A stretch of 64,000 nt of DNA from CANMIH01 sp049116335 (lineage in GTDB: Bacteria > Pseudomonadota > Alphaproteobacteria > Rhodobacterales > Rhodobacteraceae): NCBI GenBank assembly GCA_049116335.1, contig JAGDYZ010000021.1, positions 124,001 to 188,000 on the forward strand. The letters are read 5' to 3'. Of the stretch, positions 33,098 to 41,720 are shown one piece after another; position 1 is the stretch's first letter; each line of letters opens with the position of its first letter. A program made the translations under genes and the position numbers. The notes below the pieces were generated by a model. That model ran no database searches. It worked only from the letters and a program-made list of their open reading frames with translations, and was not told where the DNA came from.

Positions 33098-33484
33098 TTA
33101 TTGCTGGACTGAGCGCAGATAGTCCACCACATCCAGCAGCGCCTGAGGTGTCTGCGTGACCCGGCCCTCCGGCCCCACCCAATCCACCTGTGGCCCCTCC
33201 AGCAAAGGCCCGAACTCGGGCATCAGCCCTTGATGAAACCGACCGGGATAGCCGAAAATCTGGATCATGACGTCTTCGGTGGGAAAGACGCCACCATTTG
33301 TGGCCTGAAGCAGGGTCAAATCTACCGGCGCAATCGGCAATTGATCCGACAGCGGGCCATCTCCCTGCCCCGCCGGGCCGTGGCATGAGACGCAATAGCT
33401 TTCGAATATCGCGCGCCCTTCGGGCGCGGTGTCCGCCGGAACGCACCCTGCCAAAAGCACAAAACTGAGACCTAATGCGCACAT
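33098..33484 (-). CDS. Small lipoprotein cytochrome c, first of a pair
   Basis: The 128-residue protein begins MCALGLSFVLLAGCVPADT with a lipobox LAGC, and has one haem-binding CxxCH in SYCVSCHGPAGQGDGPLSDQ. GAGGGCGGG lies before the ATG at 33484. It resembles its downstream neighbour in layout (signal, CxxCH at about residue 35, length, C-terminal VVDYLRSVQQ versus ALLEYIESLQK), so the pair arose by duplication. They probably act in periplasmic electron transfer; no specific pathway is shown. Confidence 0.85.
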   Translation of the reverse strand: MCALGLSFVLLAGCVPADTAPEGRAIFESYCVSCHGPAGQGDGPLSDQLPIAPVDLTLLQATNGGVFPTEDVMIQIFGYPGRFHQGLMPEFGPLLEGPQVDWVGPEGRVTQTPQALLDVVDYLRSVQQ

Positions 33485-33628
33485 GACCCGCCCTCTGCTG
33501 CCTGTTTCAGGACCAAACTAACGGTCTTTCAACGCGGTCCCCTTGATCTGGGTCAGCCGGGACGTGAGGTTTTGCTCGACAGCGATTCGAGCGCGTGATT
33601 GGGTGCACACAAATTGAAAGGGTGGATC

Positions 33629-34063
33629 ATGACACATTACGCGGCCATCATGCTGATTGCCGGGATCGGCATTCCGGTTCTTGCAGCTTTGAATGCGGCT
33701 CTTGGTCTGCGGCTTGGCTCGCCCGTGTCCGCCGGGGTGATCTTGTTTTGTGTGGCGCTTTTGTCCGCATCGCTTGTCTGGGTCGTCAGTGGCGCCCCAA
33801 GCATGGCCAAAGCGGTATCAGCCCCCAAACATCTGTTTCTGGCTGGCGCGCTTGTGGCGTTCTATGTGCTATCCATCACCTTTGTCGCGCCCAAATTCGG
33901 CGTCGGCAATGCGGTGTTCTTTGTGCTGATCGGCCAGTTGATCAGCGCAGCGGCGATCGATCATTTCGGGCTGTTTGGGGCCAAGATCAGTCCGCTGACA
34001 TTGACCCGCGCCGCCGGGATTTCGGTCATGGCGCTGGGGGTCTGGATCACCCAGCGCGCCTAA
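33629..34063 (+). CDS. DMT-superfamily membrane protein, YdcZ type
   Basis: The 144-residue protein consists of about five hydrophobic helices (HYAAIMLIAGIGIPVLAALN onward) separated by short loops, with FVAPKFGVGNAVFFVLIGQL typical of the DUF606/YdcZ half-size drug/metabolite transporters. These are thought to function as dimers, but substrates are unknown. ATG 33629 is preceded by AAAGGGTGG. It stands alone and converges with lolD, 10 bases away. Confidence 0.85.
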   Translation: MTHYAAIMLIAGIGIPVLAALNAALGLRLGSPVSAGVILFCVALLSASLVWVVSGAPSMAKAVSAPKHLFLAGALVAFYVLSITFVAPKFGVGNAVFFVLIGQLISAAAIDHFGLFGAKISPLTLTRAAGISVMALGVWITQRA

Positions 34064-34073
34064 TTTTAAAAGC

Positions 34074-34757
34074 TTAAGCTGCGCGCAGCACACCACCGTC
34101 CAACCGTAACATACGGTCCATTTGTGCCGCCAGCTCAAGGTTATGCGTGGCAATCAGCGCCGAAAGGCCCGTTTCCCGCACCAGTTTCACCAAAGCGCCA
34201 AACACCCGATCCGAGGTTTCCGGATCGAGATTACCCGTTGGTTCATCCGCCAGCAAAAGCTTGGGGGTGTTGGCCATGGCCCGGCAAAAGGCCACACGCT
34301 GCTGCTCACCACCGGACAAAGCAGCGGGGCGGTGTCCGGCACGTTCCCCCACGCCAACACTGTTGAGCAACTCCATGGCCCGTGCGTCGGCTGCGGTTTT
34401 CCGCGCACCATTTGCAAGCTGGGGCAGAGCAATGTTTTCTAGGGCCGTAAACTCCGGCAGCAGATGGTGGAACTGATACACAAACCCCACATCATCGCGG
34501 CGCACTGCGGTGCGGCGGCGATCCGAACGCCCTTGCATTGCCTCGCCCGCGATTTCGACCTCGCCACTATCGGGAAGATCCAAAAGGCCCGCGATATGCA
34601 ACAGTGTTGATTTGCCCGCCCCCGAAGGCGCCACGAGTGCAACAAGCTCGCCCCGACGCAGTTCCAGCTCAGCACCCTTGAGCACCTGAACTTCGCCCGG
34701 CTCACCTTTTTTGTAGGTCTTTTCGATCCCGCTCAGCTTCAGCACAACTTCATTCAT
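34074..34757 (-). CDS. lolD: Lipoprotein-releasing system ATP-binding protein LolD
   Basis: LolD powers release of outer-membrane lipoproteins from the inner membrane. The 227-residue ATPase has Walker A VAPSGAGKSTLLHIAGLL, the Q-loop and LolD-typical GFVYQFHHLLPEFTALENI, signature ALSGGEQQRVAFCRAM, Walker B LLLADEPTGNLD and the H-loop IATHN. The ATG at 34757 overlaps the end of the permease gene by 8 bases (ATGAATGA), so both are made together. Confidence 0.94.
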   Translation of the reverse strand: MNEVVLKLSGIEKTYKKGEPGEVQVLKGAELELRRGELVALVAPSGAGKSTLLHIAGLLDLPDSGEVEIAGEAMQGRSDRRRTAVRRDDVGFVYQFHHLLPEFTALENIALPQLANGARKTAADARAMELLNSVGVGERAGHRPAALSGGEQQRVAFCRAMANTPKLLLADEPTGNLDPETSDRVFGALVKLVRETGLSALIATHNLELAAQMDRMLRLDGGVLRAA

Positions 34758-36036
34758 AGCGCAGCGCCTCAACCGGGTTCATCCGCGCGGCTCGGCGCGC
34801 CGGGAAAATTGTGACCACAAAGCTCAGCCCAAGCGACAGTGATACGGCGGACAAGACGTCGCCCAACTGTAGCTTGGCTGGCAGAGCATAGATGCCGCGA
34901 ATAGAGGGATCCCAGACCCCCCCACCCGCAACATAATTCACAAAGGCAAAAATCGGATCGATGTAGATCGCGAAGAGACATCCAAGGATCACACCCAACA
35001 CTGTGCCAATGATCCCCGTGAAGGATCCGCAGATGAAAAACACCCGCATCACCGAACCTTCAGTCAGCCCCATGGTGCGCAAAATACCGATGTCACGACC
35101 CTTATTTTTCACCAGCATGATCAGCCCAGAGACAATGTTCATCGTTGCAATCAAGACCAGCACAGAGAGGATCACAAACATCACGTTGTCTTCGATCTCA
35201 AGCGCGCGCAGAAAGCCTCCCGAGGCATCCTGCCAGGTCCAGATCAAGGCCCCCGCGCCTGCGGCCTGCGCGATTGCGGTGGTATAGCCTTCAACACCTT
35301 CGGGACTGTCGACAATCACCTCAAGTTCATCCGCAACACCGTCACGGTTGAAATAAAGCTGCGCTTCCTCAAAGGGCATATAGACACGGGTCTTGTCGAT
35401 GTCATAGCGCCCGGCTGTGAACACATAGACGATGTCGTAGGATTTCACCCGTGGTGAGGTTCCAAAGGCGGTTTTCACACCATTGGGCGACACAAGTTTG
35501 ACCTTGTCTCCAACGCCAACCCCCAGTTCAAGCGCCACGCCCGACCCAATGGCGATGCCGCTTTCGAACTCATCAAGTGAACCACGACCGGTTTCTGGAT
35601 TGGCGATACGCGGAATCTGTGCAATATCCGCAGCATCGATCCCAAAAACTTCGACCCCTGCATTGCGCTGCCGTGCCGAGGCCATAACCTGCCCTTTCAC
35701 CAAAGGCGCAACACGGGTCACACCGGGCACCAGACGCACCCGCTCGGCCATGGCCGCATGCTCCGGCAAGGTCCGGGTCGTGCGACCAAACTCATCCAGC
35801 CTCTGCACATGATAGACCGTCACATGAGCATTGCTGCCCAAAATGGTGTCCACAAACTCGGCGCGGAACCCCGAGCGCACGGCGAGGGTGGCGATCAGGG
35901 CGAAAACCGCCAGCGTGATTCCGATCAGGCTGATCCAGGTCATCACACTCACACCACCCTCGGCGCGTTTGGCGCGAAGGTACCGCCAGGCGATCATCCA
36001 TTCATAAGGGGCAAAAGGTGCCGGGGATTGGGGCAT
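34750..36036 (-). CDS. lolC: Lipoprotein-releasing system permease LolC/LolE
   Basis: The 428-residue membrane protein starts at ATG 36036 (GAGG just upstream). It has a first membrane helix after EWMIAWRYLRAKRAEGGVSV, a large periplasmic domain, then three C-terminal helices (FVILSVLVLIATMNIVSGLIMLV and two more) followed by FPARRAARMNPVEALRYE, the FtsX/LolC signature. Only one permease gene accompanies lolD, as in many alphaproteobacteria, so it probably forms a homodimer doing the jobs of both LolC and LolE. ATG 36081 is an alternative start; the open frame to 36402 is an artefact. Confidence 0.92.
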   Translation of the reverse strand: MPQSPAPFAPYEWMIAWRYLRAKRAEGGVSVMTWISLIGITLAVFALIATLAVRSGFRAEFVDTILGSNAHVTVYHVQRLDEFGRTTRTLPEHAAMAERVRLVPGVTRVAPLVKGQVMASARQRNAGVEVFGIDAADIAQIPRIANPETGRGSLDEFESGIAIGSGVALELGVGVGDKVKLVSPNGVKTAFGTSPRVKSYDIVYVFTAGRYDIDKTRVYMPFEEAQLYFNRDGVADELEVIVDSPEGVEGYTTAIAQAAGAGALIWTWQDASGGFLRALEIEDNVMFVILSVLVLIATMNIVSGLIMLVKNKGRDIGILRTMGLTEGSVMRVFFICGSFTGIIGTVLGVILGCLFAIYIDPIFAFVNYVAGGGVWDPSIRGIYALPAKLQLGDVLSAVSLSLGLSFVVTIFPARRAARMNPVEALRYE

Positions 36037-36197
36037 CGGGGCCTCGTAACTGTGCTTTGGCGGACCCTGTCGTTTGCCCATCAAATGGTCAAGCACTCTG
36101 CTGAGATTACACGATAAACGGCAAAGGGGCGCTGATCCTGGGTCACATCTACACCGGCCACTCTTTACCTCAAGGCCAGTTTCACCAATATAGCCGC

Positions 36198-37304
36198 ATG
36201 ACTGGACCTCGCTATCCCGACCTGATCGCCCGCCTGCCGGAAACCGTCCCCTTTGTTGGCCCTGAGGTGCAGGAACGCGCCCGTGGGGCCCGGTTTGATG
36301 CCCGATTGGGGGCAAATGAAAACGTCTTTGGCCCCTCGCCCCGTGCGATTGAGGCGATGCGGGCCGAGGCTGCTGAAATCTGGAAATATGCAGACTCCGC
36401 AAGCCACGACCTGCGCCATGCGCTGGCTGAAGAGAACGGATGCCGCCCTGAGAACATCATCGTTGGGGAGGGCATTGATGGGTTGCTGGGATATTTGACC
36501 CGCCTTTTGGTCGAAGAGGGAGACGCCGTTCTCACATCCGATGGCGCATATCCAACCTTCAACTATCATGTTGCCGGTTTTGGCGGTGTCTTGACCAAAC
36601 TGCCTTACCGAGAAGATCACGAGGATCTGCATGGATTGCTGGCAGCGGCGCAAGATCTTCACCCGAAACTGATCTACTTCGCCAATCCCGACAATCCGAT
36701 GGCCACTTGGGTGAGCGGTGATGTGATTGAGGCGGCCTTGGACAAGATCCCGGACGGGTCTGTGTTAATCCTCGACGAAGCCTATATCGAATTTGCACCA
36801 GAGGGCACCGCCCCGCGCATTGATCCCGAAGATCCGCGTGTGATCCGGTTCCGCACCTTCTCAAAAGCCTATGGCATGGCCGGGGCCCGCGTGGGGTATG
36901 GCATTGCGGCCGCCCCCCTGATCCGCGCCTTCGACAAAATCCGCAACCACTTTGGCATGAACCGCGCAGCACAGGCCGGGGCCCTTGCGGCGCTGAAAGA
37001 CAAGGACTGGCTCAACCAGACGCTGGCTCAGGTCTCCGCGGCCAAAGAACAAATCGCGCAGATCTGCCGGGCACAGGGGCTGACACCCCTGCCCTCCGCC
37101 ACCAATTTTGTCACAGTGGAGTGTGGGCAGGACGGTGATTTCGCCCGCAGGCTCGTGTCTGAGCTTGTGGCGCGCGGGATCTTTGTCCGTATGCCTTTTG
37201 TTGCCCCCCAAGACCGCTGCATCCGTATCAGCGCGGGCACGGCGGATGAAATTGCAGCATTTGAGGCGGCTCTGCCCAAAGCTTTGGCGGCGGCACGCGG
37301 CTAA
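36198..37304 (+). CDS. HisC-like PLP-dependent aminotransferase
   Basis: The 368-residue protein is a fold-type I aminotransferase of the histidinol-phosphate/aromatic group. Visible marks are LGANENVFGPSPRAIEAM near residue 38, FANPDNPMATW, LDEAYIEFAP, and the PLP lysine in RTFSKAYGMAGARVGYGI. It is not beside his genes. It may be a second histidinol-phosphate aminotransferase or an aromatic/other amino acid transaminase; substrate cannot be fixed from sequence alone. It diverges from the lol genes across 161 bases. Confidence 0.85.
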   Translation: MTGPRYPDLIARLPETVPFVGPEVQERARGARFDARLGANENVFGPSPRAIEAMRAEAAEIWKYADSASHDLRHALAEENGCRPENIIVGEGIDGLLGYLTRLLVEEGDAVLTSDGAYPTFNYHVAGFGGVLTKLPYREDHEDLHGLLAAAQDLHPKLIYFANPDNPMATWVSGDVIEAALDKIPDGSVLILDEAYIEFAPEGTAPRIDPEDPRVIRFRTFSKAYGMAGARVGYGIAAAPLIRAFDKIRNHFGMNRAAQAGALAALKDKDWLNQTLAQVSAAKEQIAQICRAQGLTPLPSATNFVTVECGQDGDFARRLVSELVARGIFVRMPFVAPQDRCIRISAGTADEIAAFEAALPKALAAARG

Positions 37305-37406
37305 TTGCTAGGCATTTACTGAAATTTGACAGCTTCTCGGCAAAGTGATCCGCGGAATGGGCGTTCTGCGCTACCATTCTTCTGCTGCTTAGTCGGAGGC
37401 TGTGCA

Positions 37407-37622
37407 ATGACCACCAAACATGCGCAACGCGTTGAAGACTTTACCAATGCCAATCTGATCCTGATCTTTGTCAATCTGATCTGGGTCTTTGTCGCAATCT
37501 GGTCGGCCTGGGGGCTTGGACCGGTCGTGATCTTGGCTGCGGGCCTGAACCATCTGATCACCCGTCTGGAGTTTGCAAAACGACGGCGGGCCATTGGCGC
37601 AGACAATCCGCCAAAGGTCTGA
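37407..37622 (+). CDS. Small membrane protein, function unknown
   Basis: The 71-residue protein starts at ATG 37407 with CGGAGG nine bases upstream. It has a short polar N-terminus, two hydrophobic stretches (ANLILIFVNLIWVFVAIWSAW, residues about 14-34, and GPVVILAAGLNHLI), and a basic C-terminus ending in AKRRRAIGADNPPKV. It is probably an inner-membrane protein with cytoplasmic tail. No family recognised; the strong ribosome site supports that it is real. Confidence 0.65.
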   Translation: MTTKHAQRVEDFTNANLILIFVNLIWVFVAIWSAWGLGPVVILAAGLNHLITRLEFAKRRRAIGADNPPKV

Positions 37623-37729
37623 ACAACGGGTCGAGCAAACAGGCAATCAAGACAAAGCCACCACCCAATGCGGGACGGTGGGTGGGGCGAGGCTTGGAAC
37701 AAGCCAGCGTCACCCGTCCCGCACAGACA

Positions 37730-38920
37730 TCACCCCTTGGCAATCACCTGCGCGGCAGCGCTGACACCGCCCGACACATGCGGAATGCCCAGGGCCAACA
37801 ACCCGGCCTCAACCGCGCCCAGCATTCCCAGCGTGCTATGTGCATTGATGTGCCCCATATGCCCAAAGCGGAAGGCGCCACTGGCGGTCGGGTCGGCATC
37901 ACTCCAGGCCCCCAGACCAAACCCAAGGGTCACCCCGGCCTCGTCGCGCACCCAGTCGCGCAGCCGATCGCCATCTGGCGCTCCAATTGAGACCGCCGTC
38001 ACCGCATGCGACCGGACCGCAGGATCTGCAATATTGAGGGCCATGGGCGCCCCCCAGTGCTCGACCGCCGCCCAAACCGATTGCGCCAGAGTTTTGTGAC
38101 GGGCCCAGACATTTTCAATGCCCTCCTCGCGGATCATGTCCAGTGCGGCCCTCAGCCCAAACAGATGATGTGTCGGCGCCGTGCCACCGAAATACTGCCA
38201 CAGCGCCTCGGGTGCGATCCGCGCGGACCAGTCCCAGTAAAAAGGCACGCGCTCTTTGCTTTGACGCAAGGCATGGGCGCGGTCGTTGAAAAACACAAAC
38301 CCCAGGCCCGGGGGCACCATCAGGCCTTTTTGAGAGCCCGCGACCATAATGTCGGCGCCCCAGCCATCCATCTGAAACTCATCGGCCCCAAGCGAGGCAA
38401 TGCAATCCACCATGAGCAAAGCGGGATGTCTAAGGTCATCCAGAACACCACGTAGTGCCGCAATGTCACTGCGCACCGAACTGGCGGTATCCACATGAAC
38501 CGCAAGCACCGCCTTGATCTCATGTGCTGCGTCGGCTTTCAGAACGTCACGAATGCGTTCTGGCTCCATGGGGCTTTGTCGACCATGGTCCAAAAGCTGC
38601 ACCTCAAGCCCCTGCCCTCTGGCGACCTGTGCCCACTCCAAACCAAAGTGTCCCGTCGCTGGTACAAGAACCTTGCCTCCTGCGGACAGCGTATTGGCCA
38701 TGGCCGCTTCCCATGCGCCATGCCCATTCGAGATATAGATCGCAACATGCGCCTCTGTCCGCGCAATATATTTCAGATCAAGCACCATCTCAGCCACCTG
38801 ATCGCGAAGATCCGTGGTGTAAATGTCAGGCGCGGCCTGATGCATCGCCTGAAGCACCCGGTCGGGCATAATTGACGGGCCAGGCAGGGCCATGTGACGG
38901 CGACCATTGGCAAGCGACAT
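37730..38920 (-). CDS. Alanine/serine-glyoxylate aminotransferase family protein
   Basis: The 396-residue fold-type I PLP enzyme begins with GRRHMALPGPSIMPDRVLQAM, the N-terminal family mark. It continues with YISNGHGAWEAAMANTL, DCIASLGADEFQMDGW, and the PLP lysine in AGSQKGLMVPPGLGF. Members transaminate glyoxylate with serine or alanine in the serine cycle, photorespiration-like salvage or purine breakdown. Neighbours give no hint. AAAGGTATCC precedes the ATG. The tail HVSGGVSAAAQVIAKG is like that of bacterial serine-glyoxylate enzymes. Confidence 0.88.
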   Translation of the reverse strand: MSLANGRRHMALPGPSIMPDRVLQAMHQAAPDIYTTDLRDQVAEMVLDLKYIARTEAHVAIYISNGHGAWEAAMANTLSAGGKVLVPATGHFGLEWAQVARGQGLEVQLLDHGRQSPMEPERIRDVLKADAAHEIKAVLAVHVDTASSVRSDIAALRGVLDDLRHPALLMVDCIASLGADEFQMDGWGADIMVAGSQKGLMVPPGLGFVFFNDRAHALRQSKERVPFYWDWSARIAPEALWQYFGGTAPTHHLFGLRAALDMIREEGIENVWARHKTLAQSVWAAVEHWGAPMALNIADPAVRSHAVTAVSIGAPDGDRLRDWVRDEAGVTLGFGLGAWSDADPTASGAFRFGHMGHINAHSTLGMLGAVEAGLLALGIPHVSGGVSAAAQVIAKG

Positions 38921-39061
38921 GTTGGATACCTTTTCAGCACCGCGAAATTGCGGAAATGTTGCGCCACACTAGCCACCCATCGCCTATGGTCAATGGCATG
39001 CGTCTTGCCAGCCTTCCCCCCAACGCGTACACCGCGCGCGTGTAGGCAACAGGATATCAAC

Positions 39062-39784
39062 ATGCTCGCGAAGATTTGGGAATGGCTCGGAGAGCTCGAG
39101 CGCAAAACCCGCCGATCATTCGGCACCGATATCTCGACGCCCTCCAAACGGTTCTGGTCAAAGGTCCATTATCATCTGTTTGACCATGCCTTTTTGCGCA
39201 CCATCTGGACCAACTTCTGGCCACTTGCGCCGGGCGTGTGGCGGTCAAACCAACCCACACACCGCCGCCTCGCAAAATACGCTCAGATGGGGGTGAAAAC
39301 CGTCGTCAATTTGCGCGGTGAGGACCGTTTTGCGCATTACCTGTTTGAAAAAGAAAGCTGTGATGCGCTTGGCCTTACCTTGGTCAATCGCAAACTCTGG
39401 GCCAGATCTGCCGCCCCGCGCGAAAATATTGTTGCGGTAATCGACGCACTTCGTGAGGCCGAAAAACCGCTGATCCTGCACTGCAAATCCGGTGCGGATC
39501 GCGCAGGATTTGTCTCGGCCATGTATTTGATGGTGTTTGAAAACACCCCAGTTGAAACAGCTATGAAGCAGCTGAGCTTCAAGTACATCCACCTCAAACA
39601 CACCAAAACTGGCCTGCAGGGCTATATTCTGCGGGTGTATCAGGCCCGGCTTGCCCTAGGAGAGATCAGTTTTGAAGACTGGATCCGACAGGAGTACATT
39701 CCCGGGATTCTTCAAACGGGCTGGGACACGCGCCGGGTTGAACGTGAAACCGCGCAGGAGCTGATGACCAAGGCGCTAGGTTAA
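39062..39784 (+). CDS. Protein tyrosine / dual-specificity phosphatase family protein
   Basis: The 240-residue protein has the Cys-based phosphatase loop LHCKSGADRAGFVSAMYLMV (HCx5R) near residue 142, preceded by VKTVVNLRGEDR and followed by a KYIHLKHTK segment. This is the pattern of bacterial tyrosine or dual-specificity phosphatases related to the Siw14/DSP group, some of which act on inositol or lipid phosphates. The start at 39062 is preceded by AGGATATC. The 3' end overlaps the convergent glycosyltransferase gene by 9 bases. Substrate unknown; an exopolysaccharide or lipid A role would fit the neighbour but is not shown. Confidence 0.82.
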   Translation: MLAKIWEWLGELERKTRRSFGTDISTPSKRFWSKVHYHLFDHAFLRTIWTNFWPLAPGVWRSNQPTHRRLAKYAQMGVKTVVNLRGEDRFAHYLFEKESCDALGLTLVNRKLWARSAAPRENIVAVIDALREAEKPLILHCKSGADRAGFVSAMYLMVFENTPVETAMKQLSFKYIHLKHTKTGLQGYILRVYQARLALGEISFEDWIRQEYIPGILQTGWDTRRVERETAQELMTKALG

Positions 39785-40330
39785 AATTGCCTGAGCGGCG
39801 AGCGTTTTGGGCTTTGTCCGAAGGGCAAGGCGCAACGTCGCGCTCCCTTTCTGTTGAGTTTCAACAAACCCACCGGTTGCGAGATAACTTGCGCGGTCAA
39901 TCAACAGGCCTTGGTGGGCATCCGGTCCCGTCACCAGACGTCGCCAGATCGACTTCCAGACTGACGTGCAACGCCCGCGTAAACCTCGCTGGTCTGCTTG
40001 AAGCTTGAACTGATAGGCACCGGGCGCGCGAAACGCCTCGATCACAGCCTCGGTCCAGCCGTCCCCGAGTTGGGTTGTGGGGGCCAGAAACAGGAACCAT
40101 TGCCCCTGCGCCATTTCTGCCCCTTTGACCAATTGTCGGTTGTGCGCAGAAATCACCTCCGCGCCTGCGGCTCCGGCAATGGTCAGGGTCGCGTCATCCG
40201 ACCCTGCGTCTGCGAAGATCAGCTCACGAATGATCCCGGCCCGAAGCCCTTCGCCGAATGACCCAAGACACAGCGGCAAATGGTTTGCTGAGTTGGATGT
40301 CGGAATGATAATCGAAAGAGGTGCGCGCAT
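39776..40330 (-). CDS. Family 2-like glycosyltransferase, short
   Basis: The 184-residue protein starts APLSIIIPTSNSANHLPLCL, a GT-A fold N-terminus, followed by IFADAGSDDATLTIAG (DAGSxD in place of the common NDGSTD) and a LAPTTQLG where the metal-binding DxD would be expected. It is shorter than most GT2 enzymes, yet begins and ends cleanly. The missing DxD makes catalysis doubtful. It overlaps the convergent phosphatase gene. The acceptor is unknown. Confidence 0.75.
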   Translation of the reverse strand: MRAPLSIIIPTSNSANHLPLCLGSFGEGLRAGIIRELIFADAGSDDATLTIAGAAGAEVISAHNRQLVKGAEMAQGQWFLFLAPTTQLGDGWTEAVIEAFRAPGAYQFKLQADQRGLRGRCTSVWKSIWRRLVTGPDAHQGLLIDRASYLATGGFVETQQKGSATLRLALRTKPKTLAAQAILT

Positions 40331-40391
40331 CGGGTCTGTTCGTCTTGCCTAAGCGGGCCTATATGCGAGAGGCGAACAAAAGGAAACGGGC

Positions 40392-41126
40392 ATGTCTGAG
40401 ACCACACGGAAAGTTTTGCGCCTAAGCGGCAGCGATGTGAAACCCTTCCTGCAGGGGCTGGTGACCAATGATGTCGACGGTCTTACACACCGCATGGTCT
40501 ATACCGCGCTTCTTACCCCTCAAGGAAAGTACCGCGCAGATTTCTTTCTGATTCCCGATGCGGACGATGTGCTTTTGGACGTGACCGCGGAACTGGCGCC
40601 CGGTTTGGTTCAGGCGTTGAGCATGTATAAACTGCGCTCGGATGTAACGATCAGCGAAACAGACATCACTGTTTCCCGTGGCCTCGGTGAGACGCCCGAG
40701 GGTGCCTTTGCCGATCCCCGCCACCCTACGTTGGGATGGAGGGGCTATGCAGGCCAGCCTGATCAAGATGTGGATTGGGATGCGCTACGCGTGGCCAGCT
40801 GCATTCCCGAAGGCGGCATCGAACTTGGCGCGGACAGCTTTATCCTCGAAGTTGGGTTTGAACGTCTGAATGGCGTAGACTTCAAAAAGGGATGTTATGT
40901 TGGTCAGGAAGTGACCGCACGCATGAAGCATAAGACAGAGCTGCGCAAAGGCCTGACCCTTGTCGGCATCGACGGCGCAACGACACCCGGCACCGAGATC
41001 ACGCGGGATGGGAAAACAGTTGGTCAGGTCTTCACCCAATCTGAGGGCCGAGCCATTGCCTACGTTCGTTTCGATCGCCTAGGCGAAGACATGCAGGCCG
41101 GAGAGGCCCGCATTCATACGCTTTGA
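40392..41126 (+). CDS. ygfZ: YgfZ/GcvT-domain folate-binding protein (Fe-S cluster factor)
   Basis: The 244-residue protein carries the family signature KGCYVGQEVTARMKHK near residue 168, in a GcvT-like fold that starts KVLRLSGSDVKPFLQGLVTN. YgfZ/IBA57 relatives bind folate and help assembly or repair of certain 4Fe-4S enzymes and tRNA modification. AAAGGAAACGGG lies upstream of ATG 40392. It stands alone between convergent genes. Confidence 0.9.
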   Translation: MSETTRKVLRLSGSDVKPFLQGLVTNDVDGLTHRMVYTALLTPQGKYRADFFLIPDADDVLLDVTAELAPGLVQALSMYKLRSDVTISETDITVSRGLGETPEGAFADPRHPTLGWRGYAGQPDQDVDWDALRVASCIPEGGIELGADSFILEVGFERLNGVDFKKGCYVGQEVTARMKHKTELRKGLTLVGIDGATTPGTEITRDGKTVGQVFTQSEGRAIAYVRFDRLGEDMQAGEARIHTL

Positions 41127-41165
41127 AGGTGACGACGGGCGGGAATATCCCCGCCCCGCACCATT

Positions 41166-41630
41166 TTACACATTGGCTTTTGCACTGATCACCAATGACG
41201 CCGTGCCACCGAGCCGCTCATAGGCAAGCCCCGCCTCCGGGTTGGAGGCATGCCAAGTGACAATCCAATCCGGGATACCAAGCCGATGCATGTCCGCCTC
41301 CATAGCGGCGACCAACCTGCGGCCGAGAGCCTTTCCGCGATGTGTCGGGGCCACATAGAGGTGGTCGATCCGCATCCTGTTGTGGCCGCGACGCAGGGCG
41401 TCTTGCGCGCGCTGTTCAGGTAACGCGAGAAGATAAGCCACGAGCCCCCAACCGCCCTCGACCGCATAAATCGTCGCGCCTTTGGCATAGGCCTCTTCGA
41501 GATGTGTGATGTACTCCGAATCTTCCCCTTCAGCATGATACATCTGCGGTGCCACGCTCACGTGGAAGAAGTGAAGTGCGCGAAACAGCGGTAACACCTC
41601 TGATGGATGCGGATTTTTGATGATGTCCAT
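41166..41630 (-). CDS. GNAT family N-acetyltransferase
   Basis: The 154-residue protein shows the acetyl-CoA binding block in DHLYVAPTHRGKALGRRLVAAMEAD (residues about 90-114, with HRGKALG pyrophosphate loop) and a C-terminal WHASNPEAGLAYERLGG. The acceptor is not deducible. Its ribosome site (AGGAGG) lies in the 3' arm of the terminator hairpin downstream of efp, and the terminator T run ends at its ATG, so read-through and translation may be linked. It is separated by only 35 bases from convergent ygfZ. Confidence 0.88.
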   Translation of the reverse strand: MDIIKNPHPSEVLPLFRALHFFHVSVAPQMYHAEGEDSEYITHLEEAYAKGATIYAVEGGWGLVAYLLALPEQRAQDALRRGHNRMRIDHLYVAPTHRGKALGRRLVAAMEADMHRLGIPDWIVTWHASNPEAGLAYERLGGTASLVISAKANV

Positions 41631-41662
41631 AAAAAAGACCTCCTGGCTTTGCGCCGGAGGCC
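41631..41662 (-). terminator. Terminator after efp overlapping the GNAT ribosome site
   Basis: On the minus strand GGCCTCC and GGC pair with GCC and GGAGG (one bulge, one mismatch), followed by C and six T directly before the GNAT ATG. The hairpin lies 58 bases after the efp stop codon. It also contains the AGGAGG used by the GNAT gene. On the plus strand the hairpin is followed by TTTTC, so it may work weakly in both directions. Confidence 0.75.
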
Positions 41663-41720
41663 TTTTCGTTTCAATCCCTGTCCCCCGGCAATTCGGGGGA
41701 TATGCGCGCGGGCCCCGAGG

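Noticed and set aside
32664..33482. Fusion protein of two cytochrome genes in one long frame
   Set aside because: The upstream part is the first cytochrome gene read out of frame; only the segment from 33071 has a signal peptide and haem site.
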